Part shown: in pieces, positions 25,239 to 34,471 of the stretch
Numbering within the stretch: the first letter of the stretch is position 1
Layout of the letters: each line of letters starts with the position of its first letter
Origin: Caballeronia sp. dw_276
Lineage (GTDB): Bacteria; Pseudomonadota; Gammaproteobacteria; Burkholderiales; Burkholderiaceae
NCBI RefSeq assembly: GCF_018449635.1
Contig: NZ_JAAVUV010000017.1
Location: forward strand, 1-64,000
DNA length: 64,000 nt
Direction: 5' to 3'
Position numbers and translations under genes: made by a program
Notes under the pieces: model-generated
What the model saw: only the letters and a program-made list of their open reading frames with translations
Told to the model about the DNA's origin: nothing
The model's database searches: none

Positions 25239-26048
25239 TCAGGCGCTGACGAGTTCCAGATGCCGCACGGGTGCGCGCTTGCAACCGGGCAGATTCGCAA
25301 GCCCGAACGTTGGACGGCCGAAATAAAAACCTTGCGTCAGCACATGCGGCCATTGCGCGAGCCACTTCGCCTGCGACTCGGTTTCAACGCCTTCGACCAC
25401 GACCGTAAGGCGCAAGGTCTGAAGCAGATTCAGCGTTGCAGATACCACCGCGCACGCACGCGGACACACCGGCACCTCCACAAGCAATTCCTTTGCGAGT
25501 TTCACGATGTCTATGTTCATCGCGCTCAACATGGCGAGCGACGAGTAGCCGGTGCCGAAATCGTCTATAGCGATCTGCACGCCGAGCTCACGCAAACCGG
25601 CCATCAATCCCTTCGACGCCAGCACGCGCGTGGCGTCTTCCGCTTCGGACAACTCGATCTGCAGCAATCCCGGCGTAATTCCGTTGGAACGCGCAATACG
25701 CTCTACGTGCTGAGTGAAGTGCTCGCTCATGGCGACCGACGGTGGCACGTTGACCGCAATCGGGAAAACGGGCCGCCCCTCGTGCTGCCACTGCCCGAGC
25801 TGGCGGCTCACGCTCTTGATGACGAAATACGTCATGTCGCGCGCGACCGCAGGATCCTCGATCGTGCAGATAAACGCATCGGGCAGCAAGGTGCCGTATT
25901 CCGGATGAAGCCATCGAATCAGCGCTTCGGCGCTCGATAACGCACCTGTCTTGACGTTATAAACGCCCTGAAATGCCAGAGCGAATTCTCCGGCACGCAA
26001 CCCTCTTCGAACTCGCTGACACAACTGGTCTTTTTCTATAGTTTTCAT
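25239..26048 (-). CDS. EAL-domain protein, probable c-di-GMP phosphodiesterase
   Basis: This 269-residue protein is a stand-alone EAL domain. Active-site features are present: AEALIRW (the EAL motif), NVPPS, IELSE, IDDFGTGYSS (two metal-ligand Asp), the lysine in IVKLAKE, EGVET and the closing QGFYFGRP. A cyclic-di-GMP phosphodiesterase role is therefore likely. There is no sensor or membrane segment, so control must come from expression or a partner. The ATG at 26048 has GGGAG 5 to 9 bases upstream. The gene is preceded by a 668-bp gap. Confidence 0.88.
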   Translation of the reverse strand: MKTIEKDQLCQRVRRGLRAGEFALAFQGVYNVKTGALSSAEALIRWLHPEYGTLLPDAFICTIEDPAVARDMTYFVIKSVSRQLGQWQHEGRPVFPIAVNVPPSVAMSEHFTQHVERIARSNGITPGLLQIELSEAEDATRVLASKGLMAGLRELGVQIAIDDFGTGYSSLAMLSAMNIDIVKLAKELLVEVPVCPRACAVVSATLNLLQTLRLTVVVEGVETESQAKWLAQWPHVLTQGFYFGRPTFGLANLPGCKRAPVRHLELVSA

Positions 26049-26716
26049 GGTGGTCTCCCGTCAGCTGCGCAATAAGCAGCGGCGTCCTGCACGCCATGTC
26101 TGGTCTGCCTTGAGAGTGACTCCAAAGGCAGCAAAATCCGCAGACGCGGCCATCTATGCACATGCCGTGCCAACGCATTATCTAGTGCGGATAACTGGCG
26201 TTTAAACCGCCAAAACCCGCGCATTAAACCCGCGGCCCTCGCTATTCACAGGATTCGGTGTCTATCTCACCAATAATCGGGCCTTTATAAGATTGGCGAT
26301 GTTACGTAGCGTTTTCTGGCTGTTACGGCGAACACAAATAGTCCACGTTCCGCAGAGGCATTTAAATACGCGTTCGAAGCCCGTTCCGTAAGGCCGGTGG
26401 TTCAACCCTTATTACGCAGATGCGTCGACGATCAATACCAGTGCATTAATCAGTCAGCTTTACGATGTACGCGGCCCGATCAGTATCTCTTGCGGCAATC
26501 CCGTCGCTTTTTTCGCCGTGCGTGGCCGATTATGCGTAACCGCCACACGGCAATAAACAAACCTTACAAATTTATCGACAGATGGCTCTCTTGTCGGACA
26601 TTTTGGCGGACACATAGTATTTGTATCTCCCACGATGCTTATAACGCGGGCCAGATAATGCGGCTCAATTCAAATCAGCAACAAATTCCCGGATTATCGA
26701 TTTGGATGACAAGACA
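26049..26716. other. Intergenic region, AT-rich
   Basis: This 668-bp gap holds the EAL gene promoter and the glycosyltransferase-like gene's upstream region. It contains a near-palindrome GGCGTTTAAACCGCC near 26191 but no convincing gene, tRNA or terminator. An overlapping 142-residue frame (26397-26825) shows no protein-like composition and covers the next gene's start. Confidence 0.4.
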
Positions 26717-27781
26717 ATGGAAATTTTTCCTTGTACGCTGGTGTTCGTCGATGTCGAAGCGACGGCCAGTCCCAATAGCACAAGTAAAGATCCACTCTCC
26801 TATGCACGTCAGGCGTTGTGCCTGAACAAGAGTCTGCTGCGCGCGGGCATGCCCCGCCTCACCCTGTTCACCAACGCGCGTGATCTCGTTGAATCGTTTT
26901 GTTCTTCCGAGCCGGCAGCGCAGCGCCCACATGTGGTCGAACTGATCACGAGCCTCAATGTCCCGAGGAACACGGAGTTTTACGGCGCGCACTTCAAGCT
27001 TGATCTTCTCGAACAAGTCGCAGACATGCTTCGGCCGGACACGCTGCTCATGTTGCTGGATTCGGACATCGTCGCAATGCGGCCGCTCGATCAGGAGTTA
27101 CTTCAGCGTTGCGCGGACGTAGGCGTCGGTGCGTTCGACATATCCGATCAAGTTTTTCCCGCGTACGGCAGCGACTGCGTGATCAAGGATCTGGAGATCG
27201 TCGCGGGCAGGCATTTGCTCAATCCACGCTGGTTCGGCGGCGAGTTCCTGATCGGCACGCCGGCGTTTCTCAAGACGCTGGTACCGCGCGCCCGCGCGCA
27301 TTGCGAACGATACGTCGATAACATGGCGCGCCTCCAGCATCATGGCGACGAATCCTTCGTATCGGCGGCGCTCAATACTCTCGCCGATGAAGGCCAGCAG
27401 ATCGTTGAACTTGGCGCGTATCAGGCCATAGGCAGGCACTGGACCGGCAATACACATCGCGACCTTCGATGGTTCCAGCATTGCGCCTTCGTGCATTTGC
27501 CCGACGGCAAGTCTTTGATCGAGCGCGAGTCGCGACATGCGGATTTCAACCCGGACCGATTCTGGCGAGCCGTTTCGACGGCGCATTTGTTGAACCGCGC
27601 GCGTTTTGGCATCAAGCTCTGTTTTCAGGCAACGTCCGTGGCGCCCCGGCTGCGCAAGATGATCAGCCGCAGCAAGCAGCCACCCATCACCGGGGATGTT
27701 GCAGCACCGTCCGTCGACGTCTTCACGCCCCGTGCCGTTCCCCAGCGCGAAGAGGAAAGCAGCAAGGAGCCGGTCTCGTGA
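26717..27781 (+). CDS. Glycosyltransferase-like protein
   Basis: This 354-residue protein looks like a GT-A fold enzyme: the first third has an alpha/beta pattern of sugar-nucleotide-binding type, and LMLLLDSDIVAMRP (about 112-125) contains the DxD motif that coordinates metal and the sugar nucleotide. GGEFLIGTPAFLK and HHGDESFVSAAL follow as acceptor-side features. It has no signal peptide and no membrane segments, so it is cytosolic. The C-terminus (from about 320) is a Pro/Lys-rich tail of low complexity. The ATG at 26717 is used instead of a TTG at 26702. No polysaccharide genes lie nearby, so the acceptor is unknown. Confidence 0.6.
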   Translation: MEIFPCTLVFVDVEATASPNSTSKDPLSYARQALCLNKSLLRAGMPRLTLFTNARDLVESFCSSEPAAQRPHVVELITSLNVPRNTEFYGAHFKLDLLEQVADMLRPDTLLMLLDSDIVAMRPLDQELLQRCADVGVGAFDISDQVFPAYGSDCVIKDLEIVAGRHLLNPRWFGGEFLIGTPAFLKTLVPRARAHCERYVDNMARLQHHGDESFVSAALNTLADEGQQIVELGAYQAIGRHWTGNTHRDLRWFQHCAFVHLPDGKSLIERESRHADFNPDRFWRAVSTAHLLNRARFGIKLCFQATSVAPRLRKMISRSKQPPITGDVAAPSVDVFTPRAVPQREEESSKEPVS

Positions 27782-27884
27782 TTGTCTAGGTCCACGTCAA
27801 ACTTCATACTGATTCATTGAATATTTTCGAGGCGCGGTACACGAGTTGCACATGTGATGCAGCAAACAACGCGAGGAGATACCG

Positions 27885-28100
27885 ATGAGTCAGACATTCA
27901 AGGTGAAGGATCACGTGAGCTGGAATAGCCCGCAAGGCGAAACCAGTGGACATGTCACGCGCGTGATCAAGGAACATACGAAAGTGGACGGACACGTTGT
28001 CAACGGCTCGGCGGATGACCCGAGTTATGAAGTCGAAAGCGAGAAAAGCGGCAAGCGCGCGGTGCACAAAGGCAGCGCGCTGCATAAAGTGAAAGGCTGA
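27885..28100 (+). CDS. DUF2945 (HVA1-type) small protein
   Basis: This 71-residue protein matches the DUF2945 family: VKWNSPQGETSGHV-like start (VSWNSPQGETSGHVTRV), a central DDPSYEVESEKSGK stretch and a closing AVHKGSALHKV. Members are short, soluble, hydrophilic beta-rich proteins with no known function, often near stress genes. GAGGAG lies 7 bases before the ATG. It is a single gene between the glycosyltransferase-like gene and the peptide transporter operon. Confidence 0.85.
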   Translation: MSQTFKVKDHVSWNSPQGETSGHVTRVIKEHTKVDGHVVNGSADDPSYEVESEKSGKRAVHKGSALHKVKG

Positions 28101-28113
28101 CAGGCGCACAAAT

Positions 28114-28138
28114 GCGGCGGCCCTGTTCAGGCCGCCGC
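28114..28138. terminator. GC-rich hairpin between DUF2945 gene and yejF
   Basis: A perfect 9-bp stem (GCGGCGGCC, 28114-28122, with 28130-28138) encloses a 7-nt loop and overlaps the stop codon of yejF. It sits between converging genes and can act on both, although no T-run follows it. Confidence 0.55.
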
Positions 28139-29740
28139 GCTCGCCACCAACGAGGCCGCAAGCAAGGCCTGCGTGTATGGATGCACGGGCGCTTGCAAAA
28201 CCTGCATCGTTTCTCCTATCTCCACGATCTTCCCCGCTTTCATCACGACGACACGGTGCGCCATTGCGCGCATCACGGCCAGATCGTGCGTGATGAACAG
28301 ATAACTCAGCGTGTACTTTTTCTGCAGGCGAGTGAGAAGGCTGAGCACTTGCTGCTGTATCGAGACGTCAAGCGCGCTCGTAGGCTCGTCAAGCACGAGG
28401 AGTTCCGGCTCGACCGCAAGCGCCCTTGCAATAGCAATACGTTGCCGCTGTCCGCCGGAAAATTCCTGCGGATAGCGCGGCAGCACCTCGGCCGGCAAGC
28501 CCACCTCTTCCAGCAATTGCGCAACCCGCCGACGCCGCGCAGCCGCATCCACCTCGGGCCGATGCAACGCGATACCCTCGCCCACAATTTGCTCGATCGT
28601 CATGCGCGGAGAGAGCGAACCGTACGGGTCCTGAAACACAACTTGCAGCCGCGATGAAATCATTCGTCGCGAGTTCGCGCTCTTGAGCGTGGACATGGGC
28701 TGTCCGTCTATATGGATTCCGCCGAGCGTCGGCCGCTGCAAACCCAGGATGGTCGCCGCCAACGTCGACTTGCCCGAGCCCGATTCGCCGACCACGCCAA
28801 GCGTTTCACCGCGGCGCAAGGTGATGTCGATATCATGCAATGCCCTGAACGATGACTGCGTGAACGCCGAGCGCCAACCCTTCGCCGGCGCGCGGTAATC
28901 AACTGCGAGACCCTGCACTTCGAGCAGTCTCCTGGCATTCGGCGCAATCGGTTCAATGGCGCGCTGCGGCTCGCTGTCAAGCAAACGGCGCGTGTACGGG
29001 TGCTGCGGATTCGCGAACAGCGCGGCGGTCGTGTTTGTCTCGACCAGCACGCCTTTCTCCATCACTGCGACCCTCTGCGCGAAGCGCTTCACCAGATTCA
29101 GGTCATGCGTGATGAGCAACACCGCCATGCCGCGATCGGCCGCTTCCTGTTCCTGCAAATCGATGAGCAGATCCACTATTTGCTGGCGCACGGTGACGTC
29201 GAGCGCCGTGGTGGGTTCATCGGCGAGAAGGAGCCTTGGGCGGCATGCGAGCGCCATTGCTATCATCGCGCGTTGCCGCTGACCACCGGATAATTGATGC
29301 GGATAACTATCTATCCGGCGTTCCGGCTCCGGAATTCCGGTTCGCCTCAACAATTCTATGCCGCGTTCGCGCGCTGCATTCGGCCGCAAGCCCTCGTGGA
29401 GACGCAAGCTCTCCGCGATCTGCTTGCCGATGGTGAAAAGCGGATTGAGCGCGGTCATCGGTTCCTGGAAAACCATGGCGACATCGCGGCCGCGAATGCC
29501 GCGCATCTGCTGCTCGGTCTTTTGCAGGAGGTCGTCGCCGTCCAGCAGGATACGTCCGGTCTGACGCGCGTTTTCAACGAGCCCGAGTATCGACAGCGCC
29601 GTCACGCTTTTGCCCGACCCCGACTCGCCAACGAGCGCGACACGTTCACCGCGTGCGATCGAAAGACTCAGGTCCTGGACCACGGTTTTATCTCCGAAAC
29701 CAATGGACAGATGATCGAGTTGCAACAAGGGCGTGCTCAT
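28127..29740 (-). CDS. yejF: Peptide ABC transporter ATPase, two fused domains (YejF)
   Basis: This 537-residue protein has two complete ABC domains: the first with GESGSGKS (about 37-44) and LSGGQRQR (about 155), the second with the same GESGSGKST (about 314) and FSGGQRQRIAIARAL (about 425), plus LLLADEPT and LVLDEPT Walker B motifs. The double-ATPase form is diagnostic of YejF of the Yej oligopeptide importer. It powers uptake across the inner membrane. It is the last gene of the operon and overlaps the yejE stop by 4 bp (ATGA). Confidence 0.93.
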   Translation of the reverse strand: MSTPLLQLDHLSIGFGDKTVVQDLSLSIARGERVALVGESGSGKSVTALSILGLVENARQTGRILLDGDDLLQKTEQQMRGIRGRDVAMVFQEPMTALNPLFTIGKQIAESLRLHEGLRPNAARERGIELLRRTGIPEPERRIDSYPHQLSGGQRQRAMIAMALACRPRLLLADEPTTALDVTVRQQIVDLLIDLQEQEAADRGMAVLLITHDLNLVKRFAQRVAVMEKGVLVETNTTAALFANPQHPYTRRLLDSEPQRAIEPIAPNARRLLEVQGLAVDYRAPAKGWRSAFTQSSFRALHDIDITLRRGETLGVVGESGSGKSTLAATILGLQRPTLGGIHIDGQPMSTLKSANSRRMISSRLQVVFQDPYGSLSPRMTIEQIVGEGIALHRPEVDAAARRRRVAQLLEEVGLPAEVLPRYPQEFSGGQRQRIAIARALAVEPELLVLDEPTSALDVSIQQQVLSLLTRLQKKYTLSYLFITHDLAVMRAMAHRVVVMKAGKIVEIGETMQVLQAPVHPYTQALLAASLVASAAA

Positions 29741-30858
29741 TTCTGCGCGCCTCCGAAAGCCGAGCCGCGCGTGCGCGTATCGAGAGCATTACGCAATGCG
29801 TCGCCCATGAAGGTCAGGAGCAGCAACGTGATCACCAGCGCGCCGAAAGCCGCGCCCGAGATCCACCATGCATCGAGGTTGTTCTTGCCTTCGGCAAGCA
29901 GTTCGCCAAGGCTCGGTGTGGGCGCGGGCACGCCGAGCCCGAGAAAATCGAGACTCGTCAGCGCAAGAATGGCCGCGCTCATGCGGAATGGCAGGAAGGT
30001 GATCACGGGCGTGAGGCTGTTGGGCAGCACATGGCGCCACATGATCTGCCAATTGGAAAGGCCCATCGTGCGAGCCGCGCGTACGTAATCGAGTGAACGG
30101 TTGCGGAGGAATTCGGCGCGCACATAGTCCGACAACGTCAGCCACCCGAACGCCGACAATAAAATAAAAAGCAGCCACAGCGTCGGCTCGAATATCGATG
30201 CAAAGATGATCAGGAGATACAGGTCCGGCATCGAACTCCAGATTTCGATCAGGCGCTGGCCGATCAAATCGGTTCGCCCGCCGTAGAAACCCTGCACGGC
30301 GCCCGCCAGAACGCCCAGCACGACGCCGGATATCGTCAGCGCGATTGCCATGAGGACGGAGAGCCGGAAACCGTACAGCAGGCGCGAGAACACATCGCGC
30401 CCGAACTGGTCAGTGCCGATCCAGTTTTTCACCGACGGCGGCGCGGGATTGGGTCGTGTTGCGAAGTAGTCGACAGTATCGTAGTGAAAATGAATCGGCG
30501 GATAGATTGCGAAGTTACCCTTCGATTCCAGCCGGTCGCGGATATACGGGTCGAGGTAATTCGTACGCGCGGGGAAATCGCCGCCGAAGATCTTCTCCGA
30601 ATAATCCTTCACCACCGGAAAATAGTAGTGGCCTTCGTAACGCACGATCAGCGGCCTGTCGTTTGCGAGCACTTCGCCGAGCAAGCTGATTGCGAACAAC
30701 ATCACGAACACGATGGTGCTCCAGTAGCCCAGCCGCTGGGATTTGAAACGCAGCCATACGCGCCGCCCGGGAGCGACTGAACGCACGGGTTCCGGCAGCG
30801 CGGTCACGCTCTCACCGGTCCAGCCGGTCGAACTGGATACGGGGGTCGACGAGGACAT
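29737..30858 (-). CDS. yejE: Peptide ABC transporter permease (YejE)
   Basis: This 373-residue membrane protein has the DppC/OppC-type permease domain, with an N-terminal periplasmic segment of about 130 residues between segments 1 and 2 that is the Yej form. The EAA-like loop is MGLSNWQIMWRHVLPNSLTP (about 277-297). It forms one half of the inner-membrane channel. It overlaps yejF by 4 bp and its ATG at 30858 lies inside yejB; the TTG at 30873 is an alternative. Overlaps of this size imply translational coupling. Confidence 0.93.
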   Translation of the reverse strand: MSSSTPVSSSTGWTGESVTALPEPVRSVAPGRRVWLRFKSQRLGYWSTIVFVMLFAISLLGEVLANDRPLIVRYEGHYYFPVVKDYSEKIFGGDFPARTNYLDPYIRDRLESKGNFAIYPPIHFHYDTVDYFATRPNPAPPSVKNWIGTDQFGRDVFSRLLYGFRLSVLMAIALTISGVVLGVLAGAVQGFYGGRTDLIGQRLIEIWSSMPDLYLLIIFASIFEPTLWLLFILLSAFGWLTLSDYVRAEFLRNRSLDYVRAARTMGLSNWQIMWRHVLPNSLTPVITFLPFRMSAAILALTSLDFLGLGVPAPTPSLGELLAEGKNNLDAWWISGAAFGALVITLLLLTFMGDALRNALDTRTRGSAFGGAQK

Positions 30859-31861
30859 AACAGACGTCTGCAATGAGCTTGGTCACAAGACCAATCAGGG
30901 TGAACAGGAACAATGATCCAAGCACGACCGGATAATCGCGGCGGATCACTGAATCGTAGGAAAGCTGGCCCATGCCATCGAGAGAGAAAAGCGTTTCGAT
31001 CAACAGATTGCCGTTGAGGAACGCGCCCACGAAGGCAGCAGGCAAACCGGTCAGGAGCGGGATCATCGCGTTGCGCAAGACGTGTTTCCAGAGCACGTCG
31101 CGTTGCGGCGCGCCCTTCGCGCGCGCGGTCAGCACGTATTGCCGCCCGATTTCCTCGAGGAAGGTGTTCTTCGTGAGGATGGTGACGATCGCAAAATTGC
31201 CGACGACCGACGCGGTAACCGGCAAAGCGATATGCCACAGATAATCGAGCACTTTCCCGGCGACGCTGAGCTGCTCGAAATCATCCGATGTCAGCCCGCG
31301 CATGGGGAACACCTGCCACATGGAGCCGCCGCCGAACAGCATCAGCAGCAACACGCCAAGCACGAAGCCAGGGATCGCGTAGCCGGCCAGCACCACGATG
31401 CTGGTGGCGGTATCGAAGCGTGATCCGTTGCGTATGGCCTTCGAGATTCCGAGCGGCACAGCGATCAGGTAGGTCAGCAAGACAGTCCACAGTCCAAGCG
31501 TGATGGAGACAGGCAGTTTGGATCGAATCACTGCCCACACACTTTGATGCTGGTAATAAGACTGACCGAGGTCGAACGTCGCGTAGTGCTTCAACATGAT
31601 GAAGTAACGCTCGATCGGCGGTTTGTCGAAGCCGAATTGTTTTTTCAGTTGCTCGACTTGTTGCGGGTCCACGCCCTGCCCGCCGTGATAACCACCGCCT
31701 CCGCCCGCCTCGCCGCCATGGTTCACACCGTGACGCAACTGGCTCATGATTTGTTCGACCGGGCCACCCGGCACGAATTGGGTGACCACGAAAGTGAGCG
31801 TGACCACGCCGATCAGGGTGGGAATCATCAGCAACAGACGTCTCAGTATATAAGCAGCCAC
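30812..31861 (-). CDS. yejB: Peptide ABC transporter permease (YejB)
   Basis: This 349-residue membrane protein opens with the DppB-type sequence YILRRLLLMIPTLIGVVTLTF and has a Gly-rich periplasmic loop (about 44-60) typical of YejB. The EAA loop reads ARAKGAPQRDVLWKHVLRNAMIPL (about 245-268). It pairs with YejE as the permease. It begins 7 bp after yejA and overlaps yejE by 47 bp, so all four are one transcript. Confidence 0.93.
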   Translation of the reverse strand: MAAYILRRLLLMIPTLIGVVTLTFVVTQFVPGGPVEQIMSQLRHGVNHGGEAGGGGGYHGGQGVDPQQVEQLKKQFGFDKPPIERYFIMLKHYATFDLGQSYYQHQSVWAVIRSKLPVSITLGLWTVLLTYLIAVPLGISKAIRNGSRFDTATSIVVLAGYAIPGFVLGVLLLMLFGGGSMWQVFPMRGLTSDDFEQLSVAGKVLDYLWHIALPVTASVVGNFAIVTILTKNTFLEEIGRQYVLTARAKGAPQRDVLWKHVLRNAMIPLLTGLPAAFVGAFLNGNLLIETLFSLDGMGQLSYDSVIRRDYPVVLGSLFLFTLIGLVTKLIADVCYVLVDPRIQFDRLDR

Positions 31862-31868
31862 GGCGGTC

Positions 31869-33707
31869 TCAATGTGTAGGTGCGATTGCTGCGGACGTGG
31901 GCTTCACGAACCAGTAATCGATCAGCCAGTCCTCGGCGTAATAAGAGTTCGGCAGGACCTTCGGATAGGCCATTCGCGCTTTGTACCCCACGCGCACATT
32001 CGGCGCATAGTACTCGGGCACGATGTAAAAGCCGTTGATCAGAATGCGGTCGAGCGCATGCGTTGCGGTCTGCAGATCGGCGAGCGTATTGGCTTTGAGC
32101 GCGGCGTCGATCATGGCGTCAGCGGCTTTCGATCTCACGCCAGGAAAGTTTTCCGACCCCGGTTGCGACGCGGCGGCGCTGCCGAACCGCCGCGTCAGCT
32201 CGCCGCCCGGAATGGTCACCGGCGAATAGATGTACGTGGTCATATCGAAATCGAATGCGTCCATGCGTTTGCCGTAGAGCGCACTGTCGAGTTCGCGCAT
32301 ATGCGCCTGGATGCCGAGCGTTTGCAACTGCTGCACGAACGGCATGACCACGCCATCCATGCCGGGTTGATCGTCCATGATTTCAATCGACATGGCCGTG
32401 CCGTTTGCATCGCGCAACGCACCATCGCGATAGGTCCATCCCGCCTCGTTGAGCAGCGCCTGGGCTTCGCGCAAGTTCGCGCGTATGGAATGCGGCGGCG
32501 TGGTATCGGGTTGCTTGAGCATGGGGCCGAATACGGACGCTGGAAGCTCTGACCGATACGGCTCCAGCAACGCCAATGCCTTTGCGTCCGGCACGCCGGT
32601 CGCACCAAACGGACTGTCCTGGAAATAACTTCCCGTACGCCGGTACTGGCCGTAGAACGTCAGCCGGTTCAGCCACTCGTAATCGAACGCAAGCGTTAGC
32701 GCGTGGCGTACGCGAGGATCGGTGAATTGGGGCCTGCGCGTATTCATGAAGATGCCCTGCATCTGCGCGGGGCCATCGGGGAAAAGACCTTTTTTCAGCG
32801 ACCCGTTCGCGATGTTCTTGCCGACGTACTTACGCGCCCACGTACCCGATGAATATTCCACGCGCATGTCCGTATGCCCCGCCTTGAAGTCCTCGAGCGA
32901 TGTGTAGTGATCGGTGAAGAGACGGAACGTGATGCGCTTGAACCGGTACATGCCGCGCCGCGAAGGCAAATCAGCAGCCCAGTAATCCGGATTGCGCACG
33001 TAGGTGATCTGCTTGTCGTTCTTGCGCTGTTCGATCAAATAAGCGCCGCTTGCAAGCGGCGGATCGCTGGCGATCTTGTCGAATGAAGGACGCGTGCCGT
33101 CCGGCTTCATGCCCCACTTCGGGGAGAACACCCACAGGTCTCCGGCGGTCAACGGCGCATCGCGGCGCGCTTCCTTGAAATCGAAACGCACCGTCAGGCG
33201 ATCGATCACCGTCGCCTTTGTGATGTTGGCGAACTGCGAGTTGTAGATGGGCGAGACCTGATTGCTCGAAAGCGTGTCGTACGAATACTTCACATCGGCT
33301 GCGGTGATCGGATCGCCATTCGAGAATCGCGCTTTCGGATTGATGTGAAAAGTCGCGGACTTGCCGTCGGACGCGACCTTTACGTCGTCGGCTATCAACG
33401 GATACTCCGATGCCAACTCGTCCCAGCTGCGCTGCATCAGCGTGTCGAACATGAGATTCTTCAGGTCGGGCGCAGGCGCGCCGCGAACCAGGAACGGATT
33501 CATCGAATCGTAGCTTTGCAGCTCGTCGTAGTTCTGGAAGTTCATGTCGCCGTCGTTCGGCGCGTCGGGGTCCGCGTAGTCGAAATGCGTGAAGTTCGCC
33601 GGATATTTTGGCTCGTCGTATTGCGCAATCGATGGACGGGCAAGCGTCCCCTGTGCCACGAACACCACGCCGAGCGCGAGCGTCATCAGCTTTACTGCAT
33701 TACTCAT
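31869..33707 (-). CDS. yejA: Peptide ABC transporter periplasmic binding protein (YejA)
   Basis: This 612-residue protein begins with a signal peptide (MSNAVKLMTLALGVVFVAQG, cleavage near Leu-Ala) and is a family-5 solute-binding protein of YejA type, with ending DWLIDYWFV. It captures peptides in the periplasm for the YejBE-F importer; the E. coli system imports microcin C and other peptides. The ATG at 33707 overlaps the stop of the upstream tonB by 8 bp (ATGAGTAA), so it is chosen over the frame's earlier start at 33749. It is longer than E. coli YejA by a few residues only. Confidence 0.93.
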   Translation of the reverse strand: MSNAVKLMTLALGVVFVAQGTLARPSIAQYDEPKYPANFTHFDYADPDAPNDGDMNFQNYDELQSYDSMNPFLVRGAPAPDLKNLMFDTLMQRSWDELASEYPLIADDVKVASDGKSATFHINPKARFSNGDPITAADVKYSYDTLSSNQVSPIYNSQFANITKATVIDRLTVRFDFKEARRDAPLTAGDLWVFSPKWGMKPDGTRPSFDKIASDPPLASGAYLIEQRKNDKQITYVRNPDYWAADLPSRRGMYRFKRITFRLFTDHYTSLEDFKAGHTDMRVEYSSGTWARKYVGKNIANGSLKKGLFPDGPAQMQGIFMNTRRPQFTDPRVRHALTLAFDYEWLNRLTFYGQYRRTGSYFQDSPFGATGVPDAKALALLEPYRSELPASVFGPMLKQPDTTPPHSIRANLREAQALLNEAGWTYRDGALRDANGTAMSIEIMDDQPGMDGVVMPFVQQLQTLGIQAHMRELDSALYGKRMDAFDFDMTTYIYSPVTIPGGELTRRFGSAAASQPGSENFPGVRSKAADAMIDAALKANTLADLQTATHALDRILINGFYIVPEYYAPNVRVGYKARMAYPKVLPNSYYAEDWLIDYWFVKPTSAAIAPTH

Positions 33708-34458
33708 CGTCGCTCGCGGTTGTCTTGAACGAGAACTGCACTTCACCAACGTATGGCTCCGGATTCTTCTCGCATTTATAACCCTTGCCTGCTGCGATCA
33801 CCGCTTCGTTGAAGACGGATGTCGGCGGCGAGACGCGCATGATCTTGACGTCGCTGACCTGGCCATCGGTGCCGATCGACAAGCGCGCTGTCACGGTCGC
33901 CGAGATACCGTCCTGCAGCGCCTTGCGCGGGATCTGCGGTTGCACGGACTGGCAATGACCACGGCCATCCACCACGCCATGCAAGCCCGGCGCCGGCGCG
34001 GGAGTGGGTGCGGCCGCCGCGGCAACCGGTGCAGCAGGCGTCGTGTTCGCCGGCGCTGTTGCGAGCGCGGGCGCGTTCGGCGTCGGATTGGCCGCGGCGG
34101 GAATGTTCGCTTCCTTCGGCGCGGGTGCAGGTTTCGCGGGCGGCGGTTTCGGGGTCGGCAATGGCTTGGGCTTGACCGGTGTCGGCTTCGGTTTTTCCAC
34201 CGGCGTGGGTGCGGGCGGCGGTTCGATCTTCTTCACTTCGGGCGGCGGCGGTGGCGGAGGGGGCGGCGGCGCCATGGTCACGCGCATCTCCTTGGGCGGC
34301 GTTTGCACCGGCGCAAAGTTCACGTGCGTGAGGCCGTAAATCATCAGCACCGTCACGACGACCGCCGCCGCGACGAACACGCCCATCGGCTGATGCCGAT
34401 GTTGCGCGTGCGCGGATGCCCATAGTGCGCCCTTCAATGGTTCATGCGAATCGTTCAT
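33700..34458 (-). CDS. TonB-family energy-transducing protein, copy 1
   Basis: This 252-residue protein has the TonB architecture: a short N-terminal cytosolic part, one membrane segment (about 26-48, GVFVAAAVVVTVLMIYG), a Pro-rich periplasmic spacer with a run of ten prolines near 65-74, Lys-Pro repeats, and a C-terminal domain (about 165-252). The last has the TonB fold pattern QPQIPRKALQDGISATVTARLSI but with IP in place of the usual YP. Two cysteines (GHC and YKC) are conserved in copy 2. It transmits inner-membrane energy to outer-membrane receptors. It lies 13 bp after the oppA-like gene and overlaps yejA. Confidence 0.88.
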   Translation of the reverse strand: MNDSHEPLKGALWASAHAQHRHQPMGVFVAAAVVVTVLMIYGLTHVNFAPVQTPPKEMRVTMAPPPPPPPPPPEVKKIEPPPAPTPVEKPKPTPVKPKPLPTPKPPPAKPAPAPKEANIPAAANPTPNAPALATAPANTTPAAPVAAAAAPTPAPAPGLHGVVDGRGHCQSVQPQIPRKALQDGISATVTARLSIGTDGQVSDVKIMRVSPPTSVFNEAVIAAGKGYKCEKNPEPYVGEVQFSFKTTASDDE

Positions 34459-34471
34459 GACGGGATTGGGC

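Noticed and set aside
26397-26825. 142-codon plus-strand frame overlapping the glycosyltransferase-like start
   Set aside because: Composition rich in Arg, Cys and Trp without a fold pattern, and it covers the real gene's beginning.
34230-34275. GGC-rich repeats in the two tonB genes considered as phase-variable tracts
   Set aside because: They encode the proline run that is part of TonB proteins and are imperfect repeats, so slippage-based variation is not supported.
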